Notes: generated by a model not told the origin, from the letters alone. A DNA stretch of 64,000 nucleotides from Globodera rostochiensis (GCA_018350325.1 JAEVLN010000020.1:899796-963795), one strand, 5' to 3'. Positions 1-11,055 are shown, counted from the stretch's first letter. A program made the numbers and translations.

Positions 1-1125
1 GAGCATTTCCGTTTTAATTGCATTTAATCCCAAAATTATTGGAAGGTTTTCTGAAATAATTTGACGATAAAAAACATCAACCAAATGACGCGATTTGTCG
101 CTTTTTCTTAGGACGTTAATCCCTCCCCCCCCCCCCCCCCCCCCCGTGGGGGATGATTCTTTTATCCCTCAAAAGTCCATTCAAATTGAAGCTGGCAATT
201 TAATGTTTACGCACGAAAGAAGAATGAACAATGTTTTTAAGTTTAGAGACAATTTCGATCAAAGTTCTTGACAGGCAAAATTTAAATTAAAAACATAAAT
301 CTCTTTTTACCAATTCACAAAAATTTTTCTTCGTCGTAAATAAGTTTTTAAGGTGCCAAGGCGTCAAGGTCTTAAAAAGGGTATAAATATTAAAAAAAAC
401 ATTTCGGATGCATTTATTGTAATGGCACTTTCCCTGAGACTATCAGAAAATGATCGATCAATCATTAGCCGTCCGATCAGTGAAGTTCGGCCGACAGTGT
501 TTGGCTGCGGAAAGGGCCAACTTTTTATTTGGATTTTTTACATAAAATTGTCCCAATTTCAAAAACATAAACTTTCGTGGCACTTAATGCTATTAATCTT
601 TGGCCTCAATTTCGGTTAATTGGCCGTTCGTATCCAAAATTCACAAAAAAAAAGGTAATTCGAATGCCGCCGTTAAGCCAATAATAAAAAAAGGGGGGGG
701 GGTAACTTTTTAGGTTATTTGACCTTTTAGCAGAGCACAATTAGCCATTTTTAACCGCCACAATATTTTGTTTTTTGAACTTTGTCATGAAAATGCCAAA
801 CAAATGAATTAAATGGATGAATGCTTTGATGTTCGGTCGTTTAACCAACCGTTGGGCATTTAAATTGATTGCGTCACAATGTTAGCATAAATAATATGCC
901 AACATCGCCTAAATAATTCTTTTGGGCTTTTGATACAAAATAATGAATTGCCAACCAACCGATTCGATGATTGGCTAAAACTTTGCACTTCGGCACGCAA
1001 ACGCCTAAAAAAAGCACTGATTATAACAAAAATATTTTTTAATAAAAAATTTGCTACGATTTTTGACCATTAAAGTGATTGTTATTTTATGATGGAAGGC
1101 AATTAATCACTTTCGAGAAGCACTT
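1..1125. other. AT-rich stretch without a recognised gene
   Basis: No ORF here has exon-like codon use or a recognisable domain. A poly-C tract lies at about 122-145 and a poly-G tract near 695-702. The sequence is otherwise AT-rich with short A and T runs, typical of intergenic DNA in this window. Confidence 0.5.
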
Positions 1126-1129
1126 TTGG

Positions 1130-1922
1130 GATGAAAAGCTTCGTCAAACACAAAACTTTTGCCTTCGGATTAGCCTCCGCCAAGTCACTGAACCAACGAA
1201 CGATGGAAGCCGCGGATGTTTTGGCATGGTAAGGGAAGCATTTCGGCATTTTGGATTCAAGTCTTAAATAGTTTAATTATGTACTTACAAAATTTGTTCT
1301 GCCTTATTTTTTTTATTTTGTTGAATTTATCGAATCTTCCAACAATTTGCCATTGGCTCCTCTGCCAATTTAGTCAATGCCATAAATTGTTAATTTGCTA
1401 TTTTTCCATCAATTAATTCTTCACGTTCGGCCGAACACTGTACAAACATCGGCGGGGGTGTGAAGGAAATCAGGAAATGGAATGGCATAATGCCAAAGTC
1501 CATTTTCTCCGAGCATTGCCCCGGGCGCTAATTTTGTGCCACAATTTATCCCACCTTCGCAATTCGTTGGCAATTACAGAACGGCTAAATATTTTAAATA
1601 GAAAATATTTTTTTGGTAATTTGAGGAAAATTATTTTGTTTTGTCTTTTTGGACAATTAAACTGAACCATTTTATACAGCTAAAAGACAAAATCCGTTTC
1701 CATTTCCGCCGATTCTCTGGATAGGTGAGAATTTGCCAAACATTTAAAAAATTCCATAATTTTTAATTTATTTATTTTCACATTTTCAGCTTTCAAAAAA
1801 CGACGGCATTCAATTTGTGCCGTGCCCTCCGCTTTCTCGGCCAAACAAATGGCACTGATCGGTGTTTTTGGAGTCGCCGTCAACGAGAGAGTCAGACGCA
1901 TTAAAATGTCAATTTGTACAAA
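1130..1922 (+). CDS. Exon fragments of an unrecognised gene
   Basis: Exon-like pieces are visible on the plus strand. One begins at ATG 1130 (MKSFVKHKTFAFGLASAKSL) and ends at a GT donor after about 1228. A short exon at about 1681-1724 (PFPFPPILWI) is followed by a GTGAGA donor. The last piece starts after a TTTTCAG acceptor near 1789 and ends SICTK-stop near 1924, running straight into an AATAAA. The last two join in phase. The middle of the gene (1470-1610) has more than one open frame and cannot be resolved. The family is not recognised. The upstream exon may belong to a different gene. Confidence 0.3.
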
Positions 1923-1930
1923 ATAAATAT

Positions 1931-2774
1931 TTCAAATTTTTGGTCTCTTTCCAAAATCGCAAATGATCGATGTCATCTTCCATTCTATCTTTTACATTCT
2001 TACATATGTACATTGAATGTGATTTAATTTAATTTATTTAATTCAAAAAGTACAAAAAATGCGTCAATTTGACGATAAATATTAAAAATTGGAACTCCCC
2101 GCCCCCGGCAATAAAAAAGGTAAAAGCATTCATTAATTGGCGTCTCTGGGCAAATTGGAAGATAATTAAGTGCAATAATTATTGCAAAATGTCCGATCGG
2201 TCGGAATGATTTTCTGTCGCCAGTGTCTTTTGATCACTTATTTTGGGCTTTCAAAGGCTTAGGAATTCAGAAAATTAAATTGATTCATCCAATTATTGCT
2301 AACTTAACCAGCCCAAAATATTCAAATTGAGAACATTTGCTTTTGGTGGGAAGAAATCTTTTGGACAATTAGCAAAGGTCATAAAACATTTATCTTTAAT
2401 TAGTTTGGCTTAAATCTCCCCGCCCCCCCCCCCATTTTCCCCGGAAGCGCTTGTCAGACATTACCAGACGCAGCCCCACAAATAATCAATTGCCAAATTA
2501 AAAGTGTAAATTTAATTAATTCGAGTGAGCGATTAAATACAAATACTTTTAAAGTGTCTGTTTGACTACAAAAAGTCACGGAAATTGCCTTGGGAAAGTG
2601 TTTCATTTATTTATGTGTAAAAAGTCTAAGGGGGGGGGGATTACGCACAAAGCACTCATTAAAAGCATTTCGCAGTGTTTGAACCCGAAAAGAGAAGTTA
2701 AATTATTGCACTAATATTCCTTTCCCTCACTTTCCTTTCGCCGCTTTTTGCACTTTTTGATTGCGGACGGACAA
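1931..2774. other. AT-rich intergenic stretch
   Basis: No gene seen. It contains poly-C (about 2421-2433) and poly-G (about 2630-2639) tracts and AT-rich spacers. Confidence 0.5.
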
Positions 2775-2778
2775 TTTT

Positions 2779-3029
2779 CCGAGTCGGGAGTCCCCGGAAG
2801 TCTCCGGGAGTCCCCGGAAGTCTCCGGGAGTCCCCGGAAGTCTCCGGGAGTCCCCGGAAGTCTCCGGGAGTCCCCGGAAGTCTCCGGGAGTCCCCGGAAG
2901 TCTCCGGGAGTCCCCGGAAGTCTCCGGGAGTCCCCGGAAGTCTCCGGGAGTCCCCGGAAGTCTCCGGGAGTCCCCGGAAGTCTCCGGGAGTCCCCGGAAG
3001 TCTCCGGGAGTCGGGAGTCCCCGGGAGTC
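2779..3029. repeat. 20-bp GC-rich minisatellite
   Basis: The unit agtctccgggagtccccgga is repeated head to tail about eleven times with almost no divergence. Because 20 is not a multiple of three and the unit has no stop in any frame, long ORFs appear in several frames on both strands. They translate to SGDSRRLPGTPGDFRGLPE-like repeats and are artefacts. Confidence 0.95.
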
Positions 3030-3094
3030 CCGACTTTTGTTGACCCATTGGAATAGTGCAAATATAATCACTCATCTCCGATCAAAACAAAGCG

Positions 3095-3174
3095 GCCGAG
3101 TCGGCTATCGGAGAAGCGACCGATCGAATGATGAATTGTTGCGATTGTTGAGTGATCAAAAGGACCCGAAATTT
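3095..3174 (+). CDS. Possible isolated exon, unrecognised
   Basis: A plus-strand stretch reads SDRSNDELLRLLSDQKDPKF and stops at a GG|GTAAAGG donor, after an AG that could be an acceptor. Composition is exon-like but no partner exons were found and the product is unknown. Confidence 0.2.
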
Positions 3175-3410
3175 GGGTAAAGGACAGAAATAATCAATTT
3201 AAGCAAGTCTTTTCTTCTCTCATAAACCAAACAAATTTAAAGCAATTTTTAACAAAATTTTGATGAGAGAAATTGAGCAAATGAAAAACAAAAAACAAAA
3301 TAAGCTAAATAAAGAATTGAAATGATTTAAAACGTCGTGACATTCCGCGCGATTTCATTGATTTGTCCATCAAACTCCGAGGAGACTGCGCGGCGCCTCA
3401 CTTCAAGTAT

Positions 3411-3678
3411 GTTTTATGCCGAAAGTGAAGACGAAACCGGCACTCGAAGCGCTTTGTCAGTTTTGATTTGATTGATCAAATGGACGTTTTGTCAGCATTG
3501 TCGTCGCTTTATCTTGTCGCCCGATTGTCCCTTGGAGAGGGACGTCGCCTGTGGCGATGCGAAGGGTTCGGCTCCGCGCTTGCCGTGCCGCAGGGCGTGC
3601 AGTGCCCGCGCCCGGCGCGAGTCGCCAAATTGGACGGCCGCCGCATCGTCGACACTGATCAGAATGTGAATCATTTGG
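3411..3678. repeat. 268-bp duplicated block, copy 1
   Basis: The block from gttttatgccgaaag to gtgaatcatttgg recurs in the same orientation at 5959-6226. By eye the copies match along the whole 268 bp and diverge abruptly at both edges. It is GC-rich compared with its surroundings and carries a 60-codon ORF on the minus strand. Confidence 0.9.
3492..3674 (-). CDS. Small 60-aa ORF downstream of a TATA box, function unknown
   Basis: On the minus strand an ATG at 3674 opens a 60-codon frame beginning MIHILISVDDAAAVQFGDSR and ending KIKRRQC-stop. A good TATA box lies about 115 bp upstream (3788-3796). It would place transcription start near 3760 and give a short leader. The same ORF is carried by the second copy of the duplication at 6040-6222, but that copy has lost the upstream TATA region. 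No known family is recognised. A second frame across the block is also open, so the coding assignment is tentative. Confidence 0.25.
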   Translation of the reverse strand: MIHILISVDDAAAVQFGDSRRARALHALRHGKRGAEPFASPQATSLSKGQSGDKIKRRQC

Positions 3679-3787
3679 CCAGAGAATCGGCGGATATTTA
3701 ATAAGTTAATTGTCCGAGGACACAGAGAAGAAGCTTTTCTTTTACGTTTTGTGAATGTGCGAATGAATGCGTCGCTTAAGTGGCCGT

Positions 3788-3796
3788 CCTTTTATA
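3788..3796 (-). promoter_or_regulatory. Candidate TATA box
   Basis: Read on the minus strand the sequence is GGTATAAAAGG, a close match to a consensus TATA element. It sits upstream of the small ORF in duplication copy 1. Confidence 0.35.
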
Positions 3797-3959
3797 CCTT
3801 CCGACTCGCGTGTGGGAGGCCCTCCCCCTTTCTTTCTGCCCCGTCGCCCGAGGGGAAATGTTTTATTGTCCCCGCCCCTTTGCCCACGGCAAATTGTTGG
3901 TTTTCCGTGAGGAAAATGAAAAACGATGTCGAGGCGATAATTATGATGAGCCATTCCTC

Positions 3960-5958
3960 CGGCGTTTTAGCAAATGCCCGTGGGCGGGTCAGACTTTTAA
4001 ATTGGCCTAATTGGCCCTTAATTAAATCTTGCACAGATTTGGAAAAGTAAGTTTACAATTATGATTAATTAATTACCTAATTAATTAATAAGTAGGGAGG
4101 AAAATCCATTTTTTCTGCACTTGGGACGCCGTCAAAATGCCAAAAAAGGTGTTTTAAATTAAGTTTGAAGCTTCTAGGGCTACCGAACCGAATACCGACC
4201 AAGCCAAAATCGGTCCGAATGTCGACCAATAACCAAAAGAAGGGCAAATTGGCACATTTAAGCCCGTGTTTTTTAAAAATTCCGATTTTACTGAAAATTA
4301 TAATTTTTTAATGCATATTTTAAGTCGCTGGCTGAAAATCGCAGTTTAATGGGAAAAAATGAGAAAAATGGCATAAATTCCGGCCGTTACTTAAAGTAAA
4401 TGAATGGCATTTTTACAATTGTTTCCGTCGGATTTTACGAAAATAAATTATAAACCTTCACAGGCGGCCAAAAGCATCCATTTCTCAGGGAATAAATTCT
4501 GTTTTTGAATCTTTTTGTTTAAAATGTAAATTAACCATTCGATTTGTTGCTTTAGGTAATGATTTGATGGATGGACGGCGTCCCCCCGGGGGGTAACGGC
4601 GGTGCAAAAAGTTTAGTTAAATTTAAGAAAGAAAAATTCGATTTTCTTTGCATTTCTCTCATTTTTAATATTTTTTTCAAAAATTATTTTTTGTCATTTC
4701 ACTGCCAAATTCTTAATACTTTATTGCCCGCCAGTGTTCTTTTCTATGGCAGACAAAAACAAAATTTGGACGGAAGTCTTAGGGAATAAAAAATAACTTT
4801 CAAAAAATCCCCCGGGGGGGGGGGGACATAAAACAATTGTCAAATTAATCCGATTTAATTAATAAATGAGCATTTGTGGGGGCCGCACAAAAATCGGTCG
4901 TTGTGAGTGCATTCTAACGGAAGAGATTTGTTAAAATTGATGCAAGCAATCAATTTATTGAATGGAATTAAATCTTTAAAAAGAGTTAAAGAATTTAATT
5001 AATTCTTTTTGTTAATTCAAAACAATTTTTGTTATAAACGTTCCGACCGATCATTCTAATTTGTAAGGTCACTTATCAGCAGAATCGTTCTTCAATTTGT
5101 AAAACGTGGCACTTTTACGCCAAATGATGTGTTGTGAATTAGGCAAATAAACAATTCAAACGTTGGGAAATGTTTGATTTGCGGCAACTTTTGGGTTTTG
5201 GCATTTTCTCAATGGCCACAAAAACTTATTTTGGGCAGCGTTCATTTGGGAATAATGAATTGGCATAAAAGTGCCATGCCATTTCACTCTTTTTTTCCCA
5301 TAAGCTTTTCATACTTTTATCTTTTGTTAGACTGATAATGGCAACTTCCGTTCCAAAAAACTTTCCGCCAAAGGCTTCCCCCCCCCGGCACTTTCGGATT
5401 TTTGTCCGTGGCATTTGTTCAACAAATGCATTAAACTTTGGAATTGATCAGAAAATGGGGGGGGGGGGGGAGGCGAGTGAAAGAACATTTACCGCTAAAT
5501 GTCAAAAAGTGCCATTTTAATTATTAAAAGAAAGTTTGGCAAAGTTTGAATTTGTCATTTGCTTAATACTCTGAGGGGCCACAACAATCCGTCGGGGAAA
5601 TTCCCTTTTGTTAATGAGGCAATTAATTGTCTGCTGAAGCGAATCCCTCGAAGGATTTGTACCCGCCAGGCATCGCCGCCCAAATACATAAATTTATAAG
5701 AAAAACAAAAGCAGGAAAGTGAATGAATTAAACTTTTATCACTCATTTAAAGTTAATTAACATAATAAATGTTTACAAATAAAATTTAAAAAAAAGGAAC
5801 AAAAAACCCGAGCGTTTTAGACCAATCAAATAGTGAGGGGATTTGGAAGTAATGCAACAAAATATGCGGGGAAAGTTACTGTACATTCTCAACACTTTCT
5901 TTGTTTGTGTCACTCTTTCAGCTTTTATGTTGCCGCGGTCTCTGTCCCAGCCTCGGGA
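3960..5958. other. AT-rich stretch without a recognised gene
   Basis: No convincing gene. It contains poly-G/C tracts near 4580, 4812, 5383 and 5458. A weak open frame occurs on the minus strand at 5555-5700 with no recognisable domain. Confidence 0.45.
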
Positions 5959-6226
5959 GTTTTATGCCGAAAGTGAAGACGAAACCGGCACTCGAAGCGC
6001 TTTGTCAGTTTTGATTTGATTGATCAAATGGACGTTTTGTCAGCATTGTCGTCGCTTTATCTTGTCGCCCGATTGTCCCTTGGAGAGGGACGTCGCCTGT
6101 GGCGATGCGAAGGGTTCGGCTCCGCGCTTGCCGTGCCGCAGGGCGTGCAGTGCCCGCGCCCGGCGCGAGTCGCCAAATTGGACGGCCGCCGCATCGTCGA
6201 CACTGATCAGAATGTGAATCATTTGG
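5959..6226. repeat. 268-bp duplicated block, copy 2
   Basis: Same-orientation copy of 3411-3678, starting 2548 bp downstream of it. It follows exactly gtttta...catttgg with different sequence on both sides. Confidence 0.9.
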
Positions 6227-6904
6227 ATTTGTATTGACAAGCGATTTTGGTTTAAATGAGAATGTGCCCTTTAAAGAGACTTTTGCCACTTAAATATTCT
6301 TCGATTCGGCGTCGCCATTGAATAAATTGGCTCCGCCCCTTTTGAAGTTGCCAAAGGCGACGGGGCGGGGCCACCCCCGCGGGGGGGGGGGGGGGGGAAC
6401 TTTTTTAATTTAACAATTCTCAGAAATTTTTTTAAATTATTAATTTAATGGCAAAACATTGACGCGAGGTGACCAATGAATGAATGGGCGCAAAAAGCAA
6501 CAATTATTTCTGTCAATTCAAAACCCAAATTATTTTTAATCTTTCAGTTCACTCAATTTGATTTCCTTTTAAATATCCCGAAATGTCAATTTGAACATAA
6601 ATCCATAAAATTACATTTGTTAATCACTCATAAAATGTCCACAAACCCTTCCCCCCCCCGGGGGGCATGTTTTCTCAAAATGTTAATTTTCAAACGCAAA
6701 ATCGCACGATGTTTGGTCCAGATTACGTAAATGCCAAACAATAGAAAATTTCGATGAATTGAAAAGGGAATTTCTCACGATTTTAAATCCATTTTAATAT
6801 TTATTTCTTTTATCTGAGAAAATTTTTTTGCCGATACAAAAAGCGGTGACATTTTTATGCCCGACGGACGGCGAGGGAAAAGCCGAAAATGCGGAGGAAA
6901 GAAC
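6227..6904. other. Intergenic stretch with G-run
   Basis: No gene seen. A C/G-rich patch with a run of about 16 G lies at 6380-6397 and another C/G patch near 6652-6665. Confidence 0.5.
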
Positions 6905-6910
6905 TTTATT
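6905..6910 (-). terminator. AATAAA polyadenylation signal for the Nudix gene
   Basis: AATAAA on the minus strand about 80 nt after the Nudix gene stop codon at 6992. Confidence 0.6.
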
Positions 6911-6991
6911 TGTTAGGCAAAACATTTTGGGATAAAATTGCCCCAAAAATTATTTATTTAAAAAAATAACAAATAAATTTAATTAAATTAT

Positions 6992-8575
6992 TCAAAGCTT
7001 TGATGTTCCCAATTTGGCCGGCCGCCCGTTGGCACTTTCGAAGGGCGACAAATTGGCACAAATTAACTGATCGAACATTTTGGTGAGAAGTTTCTGAAAG
7101 GCAATTTGATTATTTGTGCCACCATTTTGAGAGATCAAATGCGAAATGCCCGATGGTACGTCTAATTAAGCCTAATTGTAAGTGCTTAATACGAAATGAT
7201 CGGCTCGGTCGGTACTGATTTGACCTCGGGACCCCAGTTGGCCTTTGTTTAACCAACTCACCGCCGCTATTTTTTGCTCATTGTCACCGGCAACAAATTT
7301 GGGCAATCGTCGGAGAATTGCGACGGCGGCCACAAAACAAAGTGCGGCGGTAATGCCAAAAACGACGAAATTTTGTTGGGGAGAAAAATCCGATGGAAAC
7401 TAAATTCGGAAATTTTAGAAATTTTATCGGACGATAAATGAAACGATTGGATGGACTTTTATGACAAAATAATTGTAAACTTGCCACAAATGAATACATC
7501 CGGGGGTTTTCCGTCCCTAACTGTCCGTCGACGTTCAAAAATCGGACGAGCGGAGCCCAAAAATGGGCCTTAAATTAAAAAAAAAGAAAAAATTGTTTTA
7601 ATTATTAAAGAACAATTTTAATTATTAAAGAACAATTTTAATTATTAAAGAACAATTTTAATTATTAAAGAACAAACAAACACTTTAACTTCGCTGCTGT
7701 AAAAGGGTCTGAACTCGCGCAGCCGACGATCGGACATCAAAGCGACAATTGGAATTATTCGAATATTGTAACGCGACGCGGTCACCGGCCGGAGGGCGCC
7801 CACGACGCGGACGAAGGCCGGCGGAAGGCCAATTTCCTACTCAAACCCAAAATTATTTCGACAATTCCATTTTATTTTGTCCGTCCAACTTCATACGCCT
7901 CGCGGATGGCCGTGTCCGCCGGACTCCGGTCGGTGTTGGCGTCGCGCATGCCCCCGGGAAAGCACACCTTGGGAGGAGGGGCTTCAGAAGTTCGAATTCG
8001 AACATTCGGGGAGGGGGGGGGGCTTCTTCGAATTCGAACATTCGGGGAGTGGGGGGGGCTTCAAAAGTTCAAATTCGAACATTCGGGGAGAGGGGGGGAG
8101 GGGCTTCAGAGGTTCGAATTTGAACATTCGGGGAGGGGGGGGGGCTTCTTCGAATTCGAACATTCGGGGAGTGGGGGGGGCTTCAAAAGTTCAAATTCGA
8201 ACATTCGGGGAGTGGGGAGGGCTTCAGAAGTTCGAATTCGAACATTCCGGGAAGCCGGCTTTGAATAAGTCAATTCGAAATTTGTCAGACTTCGCCCGGA
8301 TGGCGGCGGAGTGATTCCGACCGGACAGTGAGCAGAATGCGCCACTGCCATTCGGAAGGATCCGCGAAATGCGACGATATTTCTGCAACAAAAGCAAAAA
8401 AAGAATTACTTTTAACGAACGCTACACTTTTTGAGTTTGCCGCCAGAACCATCAAAATCGCAGCTTCCCCTCCCCCGCCACCAGCACCGTATGCTACCGT
8501 ACCATTGCTATTTGTCAGTGCCTCAGGCAACAAAAATTCATGAAAAGCCTCGAGGCAAAATTGGGACAAATCCAT
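6992..8575 (-). CDS. ndx-8: Peroxisomal CoA diphosphatase, NUDT7/NDX-8-like Nudix hydrolase
   Basis: Seven exons (8428-8575, 8291-8382, 7890-7967, 7690-7836, 7485-7568, 7262-7399, 6992-7093) join in phase to give about 262 residues. The Nudix box is split by an intron: TVRSESLRRHPGE|VCFPGG, then TAIREAYE|EIGL, matching GX5EX7REUXEEXGU and the GEVCFPGG signature of the CoA-hydrolysing subfamily. The C-terminus is SKL-stop, a canonical PTS1, so a peroxisomal location is expected. Known family members cleave CoA and acyl-CoA to phosphopantetheine and adenosine 3',5'-bisphosphate. The 7400-7484 intron uses a GC donor (GTG|GCAAGT). One intron holds a G-rich minisatellite and another four copies of a 20-bp repeat. 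Start choice: MDLSQF at 8575; an in-frame ATG at 8638 is the alternative. Confidence 0.85.
7591..7676. repeat. Four-copy 20-bp tandem repeat in a Nudix intron
   Basis: The unit attattaaagaacaatttta is repeated about four times inside the intron between exons 7690-7836 and 7485-7568. Confidence 0.9.
7975..8254. repeat. G-rich minisatellite with palindromic TTCGAATTCGAA core
   Basis: Units of about 35-40 bp built on ggcttcagaagttcgaattc, then gaacattcggggag and a G-run, are repeated about seven times. Many contain the palindrome TTCGAATTCGAA. The array sits in the intron immediately upstream of the Nudix-box exon. Plus-strand ORFs across it are artefacts of the repeat. Confidence 0.9.
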
Positions 8576-8876
8576 CCAAAATGAACGCAATCTAAGAAAG
8601 ATTTTTGCATGAAATATTTTATGTTTTAAAAATAGCATTTAAGTTGATTAAAATACTTAAATTTATTTGCAAAGTTTAAAGAATCACATTTATATCGTTT
8701 AAAGTAAATGAATGAAAACCCGGTAGGTACAATAACATTACATAGCATTTTGGACAACAAAATTATACAAAAGTAACAAAAATAATTTATAAGTTTGAGT
8801 TTGAGCGGATCTGTCCAAAGTCCCAATCCCAAAGACAGTTTAGCTTAGCCTAAATCAACTCCCGTACACAAAATTC

Positions 8877-8882
8877 TTTATT
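8877..8882 (-). terminator. AATAAA polyadenylation signal, PLA2-like gene
   Basis: AATAAAG on the minus strand about 195 nt past the assigned stop at 9078. Confidence 0.5.
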
Positions 8883-9077
8883 GATAGATTTTCTGCACAT
8901 TTTGCTGTCTTTCCACAATGGCCGGCCGGCACATCGGAGCTGTTGTTCTCCACCGTATTCCTCGCCATCTGTTGGACTACGGTAGTAGCACATTCTGGCG
9001 ATGCACAGTAGGAGGTCCAATGGAAGAGATGGCCAAATCTGGAGTGATCGGAATTACCGGATTATAGGGATTACGAT

Positions 9078-9721
9078 TTACGCCCGGGTGGCCAAACAAA
9101 GCCCGGAGTGGGCAATGTTCTCGCAATAGGCGCTGGACTGAATCCGGTCCAAGCAGGCACAGAAAGTGTCGTCACAGCGACTCTGACTGATGTTTCGTTG
9201 GTCGTAGCAGACGTCATGATGCTCGCAGCAGAGGTGGACTGAACGTGGGGGGGGGGGGGGGAAGGGGACAATTAGCACGTCCGATCAATGATCAAATTAG
9301 GCTCAATTCATCTCCTTGTCTAAAAGACAACCACTAATTATGAACAGCCCCCCCCCCTCCCCCGCCTACTTTGGTCCCGATGGCAGCTGATGCTGATCAG
9401 ACTGGCGGCCATGAAACTAAATGGACCACCTCCACAGCTGAACTCGTCCCCCGCGGGGATTATTGACGGTGATATCCATTTGTAAGATGACTTTGGTTCC
9501 GCAAGTGCTCGTTGGACACTCTCTCCAGCAGAAAAATGGTCGCTCGGGGCATTGTTTTTGCCAGAGGGCGAATTAATCAACAAATCGTTGGGCATCAGAA
9601 GGAAGAGAATGGTCGAAATCGCCGTAAGGGAAACAAACGGAGAGCAAGGTGGTGGCCATAGAGAGGAAAGACGGACGGACGGCCAGAAGAAGCGGGAAGG
9701 GGAGGACGGCACCAAATCCAT
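9078..9721 (-). CDS. Secreted phospholipase A2-like protein
   Basis: Two exons: 9370-9721 and 9078-9238, joined across a 131-bp intron that contains a long poly-G/C tract. The second exon begins HLCCEHHDVCYD, the CCxxHDxCY signature that holds the catalytic His and Ca2+-associated Asp of the PLA2 family. It is followed by the cysteine pattern CDDTFCACL and ends LATRA-stop. The first exon has a hydrophobic segment (about residues 29-43), which may be a signal peptide or anchor, and a PLA2-like CGGGPFS region before the splice. Length is about 170 residues. Nematodes have several such PLA2-like proteins; activity here is inferred. The TAA stop overlaps a possible GTAAAT donor, so one more 3' exon is possible. 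A TATA-like element lies upstream near 9769-9780. Confidence 0.72.
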
Positions 9722-9768
9722 CAGCCGAAATTCAGAGAGAATTTTTACTGATTTGATAAGAACAAAAA

Positions 9769-9780
9769 ATTATATAAAAA
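9769..9780 (-). promoter_or_regulatory. TATA-like element upstream of the PLA2-like gene
   Basis: Minus-strand TTTTTATATAATT lies about 50 bp upstream of the ATG at 9721. Confidence 0.3.
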
Positions 9781-9997
9781 GACGAGGCCCGAGAATGCGA
9801 ACATAATTTGCAGTGCTTCTGACGGACTGAATGGTATAAATTTTTGAAAATGATTGTCAACGGAATCCCCCGTCACTCCCTCCCACCTCCAATTTGCTCC
9901 GATCCCGGTGAAAGAATGAGCCATTTTGGTGGACCAAAATGAAACGATCGGTCCAATTAATGGGGAAGATAATGAATAAAGTGGTAATTCCCTTACA

Positions 9998-10078
9998 AAG
10001 TTGGAGGGGGAGGGGGAGGGGGAGGGGGAGGGGGAGGGGGGGGGGGGGAGGGGGAGGGGGAGGGGGGGGGGGGGGAAG
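9998..10078. repeat. (GGAGGG)n purine tract
   Basis: About 80 bp of almost pure G with regularly spaced A on the plus strand. It is a candidate G-quadruplex or triplex former. ORFs across it encode only poly-Gly or poly-Pro. Confidence 0.9.
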
Positions 10079-10664
10079 GGATGTAAACAAAGCGGTGCGA
10101 TGCTTTTCATTAAAAGAGTTACAAAAGGTTTTTGTTCTTTGTTTGATGAGTATAGCTTCAGAAGATTAGAGCACGACGGAAGCGAGACTCAACGGGATTA
10201 AGCCTAACGGGATTCCCGCTCCCGGTAAATTCAAACTCCCCACGCTCCCGAAATTTTTTATATCGGGCTCGCTCTACTTCAGCAGATGAGTTGGGTTGGG
10301 CGGGAACGATTAGCCACCAACCTCCTCTCCATTCGATCTTCTAATGATGTGAAAGTGAGTGAATGGGCGATTGATTACAAAGGCTCTGTGAATGTTCGTC
10401 AGTCGATCGGAGCAAATCATTGCATTGTTATCGCTATCGACTGAAAGAGGTCCAAAGTCCAGAGAATGTAGGTGACAATGAATGGTGGGGGCGGGTGATT
10501 GATGCAGTCAGTGCTGAACACTCTGGTTGGGTCCGACTGATTGATTTACTCAGCCTATTCCGCATTTTGTCCATTGTATAAAAAATGCACAAAATCAATT
10601 ACATATATGGGCTTGCTAAAAAGCAGCTAATAAGGTGGAAAATGCTGGCTAACCGCACACTCGA

Positions 10665-10847
10665 CTACGGCAGCCAGTAGATGGGGCGAGACTCCGGGAG
10701 AAGTCCGCGCGTGACCCGCTGGGGGTCGTCGTCAAACTTTTCCCGCCCTCCGTCTCGCCCCATTACTTGCTCCACCATCGCATGCTCGCTGTTGGCGGGT
10801 CGCCAGCGGCCTTTCAAAAGGATTTGTGCCATTTTGCTCATTAGCAA
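10665..10847 (-). CDS. 60-codon ORF, unrecognised
   Basis: The minus strand reads MSKMAQILLKGRW... to RPIYWLP-stop. The segment is much more GC-rich than its flanks and looks protein-coding in composition. No domain, partner exon or clear splice context is recognised. It could be an exon, a gene remnant or a transposon fragment. Confidence 0.25.
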   Translation of the reverse strand: MLMSKMAQILLKGRWRPANSEHAMVEQVMGRDGGREKFDDDPQRVTRGLLPESRPIYWLP

Positions 10848-11055
10848 TTAAAAAGCTTTTATGTAATTTTGTGGATTTTTGCACAACGGACAATTGAGTC
10901 AGTCTCCACGAAATGGATACCTCAGTCAGAGGCTCATAACTTTGGTGCATCCACTAAAAAATTTTTACGGATTCGTCCGTTAGGTTTAGAGACGAGTCGA
11001 ACGCTATACAATTTGTCAGATACTGAGGTCCCATGTCTTACCGGGTAATTTATTA

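Noticed and set aside
2698..3180. Several overlapping ORFs of 100-139 codons on both strands with SGDSRRLPGTPGDFRG-like repeats
   Set aside because: They are products of a stop-free 20-bp minisatellite; all phases read open, so there is no evidence for translation.
7284..7538. 84-codon minus-strand ORF starting MNVDGQLG
   Set aside because: Only its first part is real Nudix exon; the rest reads through a GC-AG intron in the wrong frame.
7749..8314. Plus-strand ORFs with NSNIRGVGG-like repeats
   Set aside because: They run antisense across a Nudix-gene intron minisatellite and its exons.
9745..10201. Poly-Pro and poly-Gly ORFs
   Set aside because: They arise from the GGAGGG purine tract.
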